Shown in pieces: positions 53,973 to 55,439 of a DNA stretch of 55,439 nt. The position numbers and the translations under genes are program-made. Each line of letters begins with the position of its first letter. Position 1 is the stretch's first letter. Under the pieces are notes generated by a model that saw only the letters and a program-made list of their open reading frames with translations, was not told where the DNA came from and ran no database searches. The stretch spans positions 1 through 55,439 of the forward strand of contig URXE01000004.1 in assembly GCA_900551815.1 (NCBI GenBank), written 5' to 3'. The DNA is from an uncultured Collinsella sp. GTDB taxonomy: Bacteria > Actinomycetota > Coriobacteriia > Coriobacteriales > Coriobacteriaceae.

Positions 53973-55439
53973 TTAACGGCGTGCCGCCTTCACAAGCTCG
54001 GAAACCTTGGCGACGACCTCGTCGATCGCCACGTCCTCGCGCTCGCCCGTGGTACGGTCCTTGAGCTCGACGGTGCCGTTCTTAAGGCCGCGCTTACCCA
54101 GAACAACCTGATACGGGAAGCCCATAAGGTCGTTGTCGGCAAACTTAAAGCCGGGACGCTCGTCGCGGTCATCGACGACGACCTCGATACCCTCGGCGCA
54201 CAGGCCATCAACGATCTGCTCGCAGACGGTAGCGCACTCCTCCTTCTTGGGGTCGAGCGGAATCACTGCAACCTCGTACGGGGCAACGGAGACCGGCCAG
54301 ACGATACCGTGCTCGTCGTTGTGCTGCTCCACGACGGCAGCGAGCGAACGGGACACGCCCACGCCGTAGCAACCCATGATCAGCGGCTTCTCCTTGCCAT
54401 CCTCGTCCATAAAGGTGGCACCCATGGCCTCGGAGTACTTGGTGCCCAGCTGGAAGACCTGGGAGACCTCGATACCGCGAGCAGCAGAGAGCGGCTTGCC
54501 GCAGTGCGGGCAGGGATCGCCGGCGACGACGGTAACCAGGTCGGCCCACTCGTCGACGGTAAAGTCGCGCTCGGGGCAAGCACCGGTAAAGTGGTAATCG
54601 ACCTCGTTGGCACCGCAGGCCCACTGCTTGGACTCGCGCAGGCTCTCGTCGCACACCAGACGGATGCCCTCGGGCAGGTTCACCGGTCCGATAAAGCCCT
54701 TGTGCAGACCGTAGGTCTGGAGCTCCTCGTCGGTCATCATACGATAGCCCTTGCCAAAGACGTGCTCGGCCTTGCAGTCATTGAGCTCATGATCGCCCGG
54801 AACGATGGCCACAACCGGCTTACCCTCGGCGTCGATGAGAGCCAGGGACTTGCGCGTGCCGTTCTCGGGGAAGCCGAAGAACTTGGCGACGGCCTCGATG
54901 GTGCCCATACCCGGAGTCTCGACCTTGGTGAGCGTGCCATCGCCGGGGCCCTCGGTCACAACGACCTTGGTGCTTGCAGCCTCGTCATCGGCAGCAAAGC
55001 CGCAATCGTCGCAGTAGACGAGCGAAGCCTCGCCGGCGTCGGCCAGAGCCATGTACTCGACGGAGGTGTCGCCGCCGATCTCGCCGGAGTCGGCGACAAC
55101 GGGCAGAGCCTTGATGTAGCAGCGCTCGCAGATGTTGGCGTAGGCCTGCTTCATCTTGTCGTACTCCTCCTGCAGGCTCTCCTGCGTGGCAGAGAAGCTG
55201 TAGGCGTCCTTCATGATGAACTCGCGGCCGCGCATCAAGCCAAAGCGGGGACGGAACTCATCGCGGAACTTGTCCTGAATGTGGTACAGGTTGACGGGCA
55301 GCTGCTTATAGGAGCGCAGCTCATTGCGCACCAGGGCCGTGACGGTCTCCTCGTGCGTGGGGCCCAGCACAAACTCGCGACCATGACGGTCGTCAAAGCG
55401 CACGAGCTCCTTGCCATAAGCATCGATACGGCCGGACTC
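53973..55439 (-). CDS. proS: Prolyl-tRNA synthetase, N-terminus beyond the window
   Basis: Charges tRNA-Pro with proline. 488 residues are visible; the reading frame stays open to the last base, and about 80-90 N-terminal residues are missing. It begins at the SGRIDAYGKELVRF segment. Class II motif 2 is RPRFGLMRGREFIMKDAYSF (ends FRPRFG and KDAYSF), and motif 3 is GCYGVGVSRSLAAV. Between them is the INS editing domain (about 130-310 of the visible part, with the SLALIDAEGKPVVAIVPGDHELN region). The anticodon-binding domain is at the end. This is the long bacterial ProS type. Confidence 0.96.
   Translation of the reverse strand, partial: ESGRIDAYGKELVRFDDRHGREFVLGPTHEETVTALVRNELRSYKQLPVNLYHIQDKFRDEFRPRFGLMRGREFIMKDAYSFSATQESLQEEYDKMKQAYANICERCYIKALPVVADSGEIGGDTSVEYMALADAGEASLVYCDDCGFAADDEAASTKVVVTEGPGDGTLTKVETPGMGTIEAVAKFFGFPENGTRKSLALIDAEGKPVVAIVPGDHELNDCKAEHVFGKGYRMMTDEELQTYGLHKGFIGPVNLPEGIRLVCDESLRESKQWACGANEVDYHFTGACPERDFTVDEWADLVTVVAGDPCPHCGKPLSAARGIEVSQVFQLGTKYSEAMGATFMDEDGKEKPLIMGCYGVGVSRSLAAVVEQHNDEHGIVWPVSVAPYEVAVIPLDPKKEECATVCEQIVDGLCAEGIEVVVDDRDERPGFKFADNDLMGFPYQVVLGKRGLKNGTVELKDRTTGEREDVAIDEVVAKVSELVKAARR

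Overview
The window reads as a contiguous piece of chromosome from a high-GC Gram-positive bacterium. It is best explained as a gut actinobacterium of class Coriobacteriia, with Collinsella as the closest guess from protein style and gene order. Three arrangements point there: a LysM gene and nrdR divergent from lexA (compare divS-nrdR/lexA in Corynebacterium and Rv2719c-nrdR/lexA in Mycobacterium), pyrR...pyrF next to mihF-gmk-rpoZ, and an actinobacterial-type integration host factor. The species call is inference; no database was searched. Genes are dense, mostly on the minus strand, often overlapping as TAATG/ATGA, with frequent GTG and TTG starts. No tRNA, rRNA or CRISPR array was seen.

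Left part (1-12 kb): dut, nrdR and a membrane LysM protein diverge from lexA across a region with three SOS boxes. Behind lexA lies a frameshifted DUF1624-type membrane protein gene. A long minus-strand block follows: recA-recX, rny, an uncharacterised GHKL ATPase, spoVS, miaB-miaA-hflX. recA has a promoter with an SOS box in its spacer and, further upstream, an 11-bp-phased array of CCAAA units.

Middle part (12-36 kb): one minus-strand run of housekeeping genes. It holds rnj, ftsK, a RodZ-like protein, yajQ, rimO, pgsA and cinA; then rpsO and pnp, each with its own terminator; then lepA, dusB, hemW, a membrane-spanning DnaJ-like protein, dnaJ, mtaB, phoH, ybeY, dgkA, era and recO. RNA decay (RNases Y and J, PNPase, YbeY), tRNA/ribosome modification (MiaA, MiaB, RimO, MtaB, DusB, ThiI) and recombination (RecA, RecX, RecO) are concentrated here.

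Right part (36-55 kb): rpsT with a strong terminator; a competence block comEA-comEC-holA, whose upstream region shares the CCAAA 11-bp repeat seen at recA; mihF-gmk-rpoZ-thiI; and a pyrimidine operon pyrR-B-C-K-D-F behind a PyrR-type attenuator leader. On the plus strand come rpmB, a compact mobile element (a REP-type Y1 transposase gene between two 49-bp inverted repeats), adhE and a small kinase-like phosphotransferase. proS runs off the right edge.

Most notable: (1) the phased CCAAA arrays at recA and comEA, which may mark a competence/recombination regulon; (2) the transposase element with long inverted ends; (3) the GHKL ATPase embedded between rny and spoVS; (4) a DnaJ-like protein whose C-terminal half is replaced by membrane segments; (5) the RG-rich RodZ-like protein beside an FtsK with a duplicated basic linker motif.
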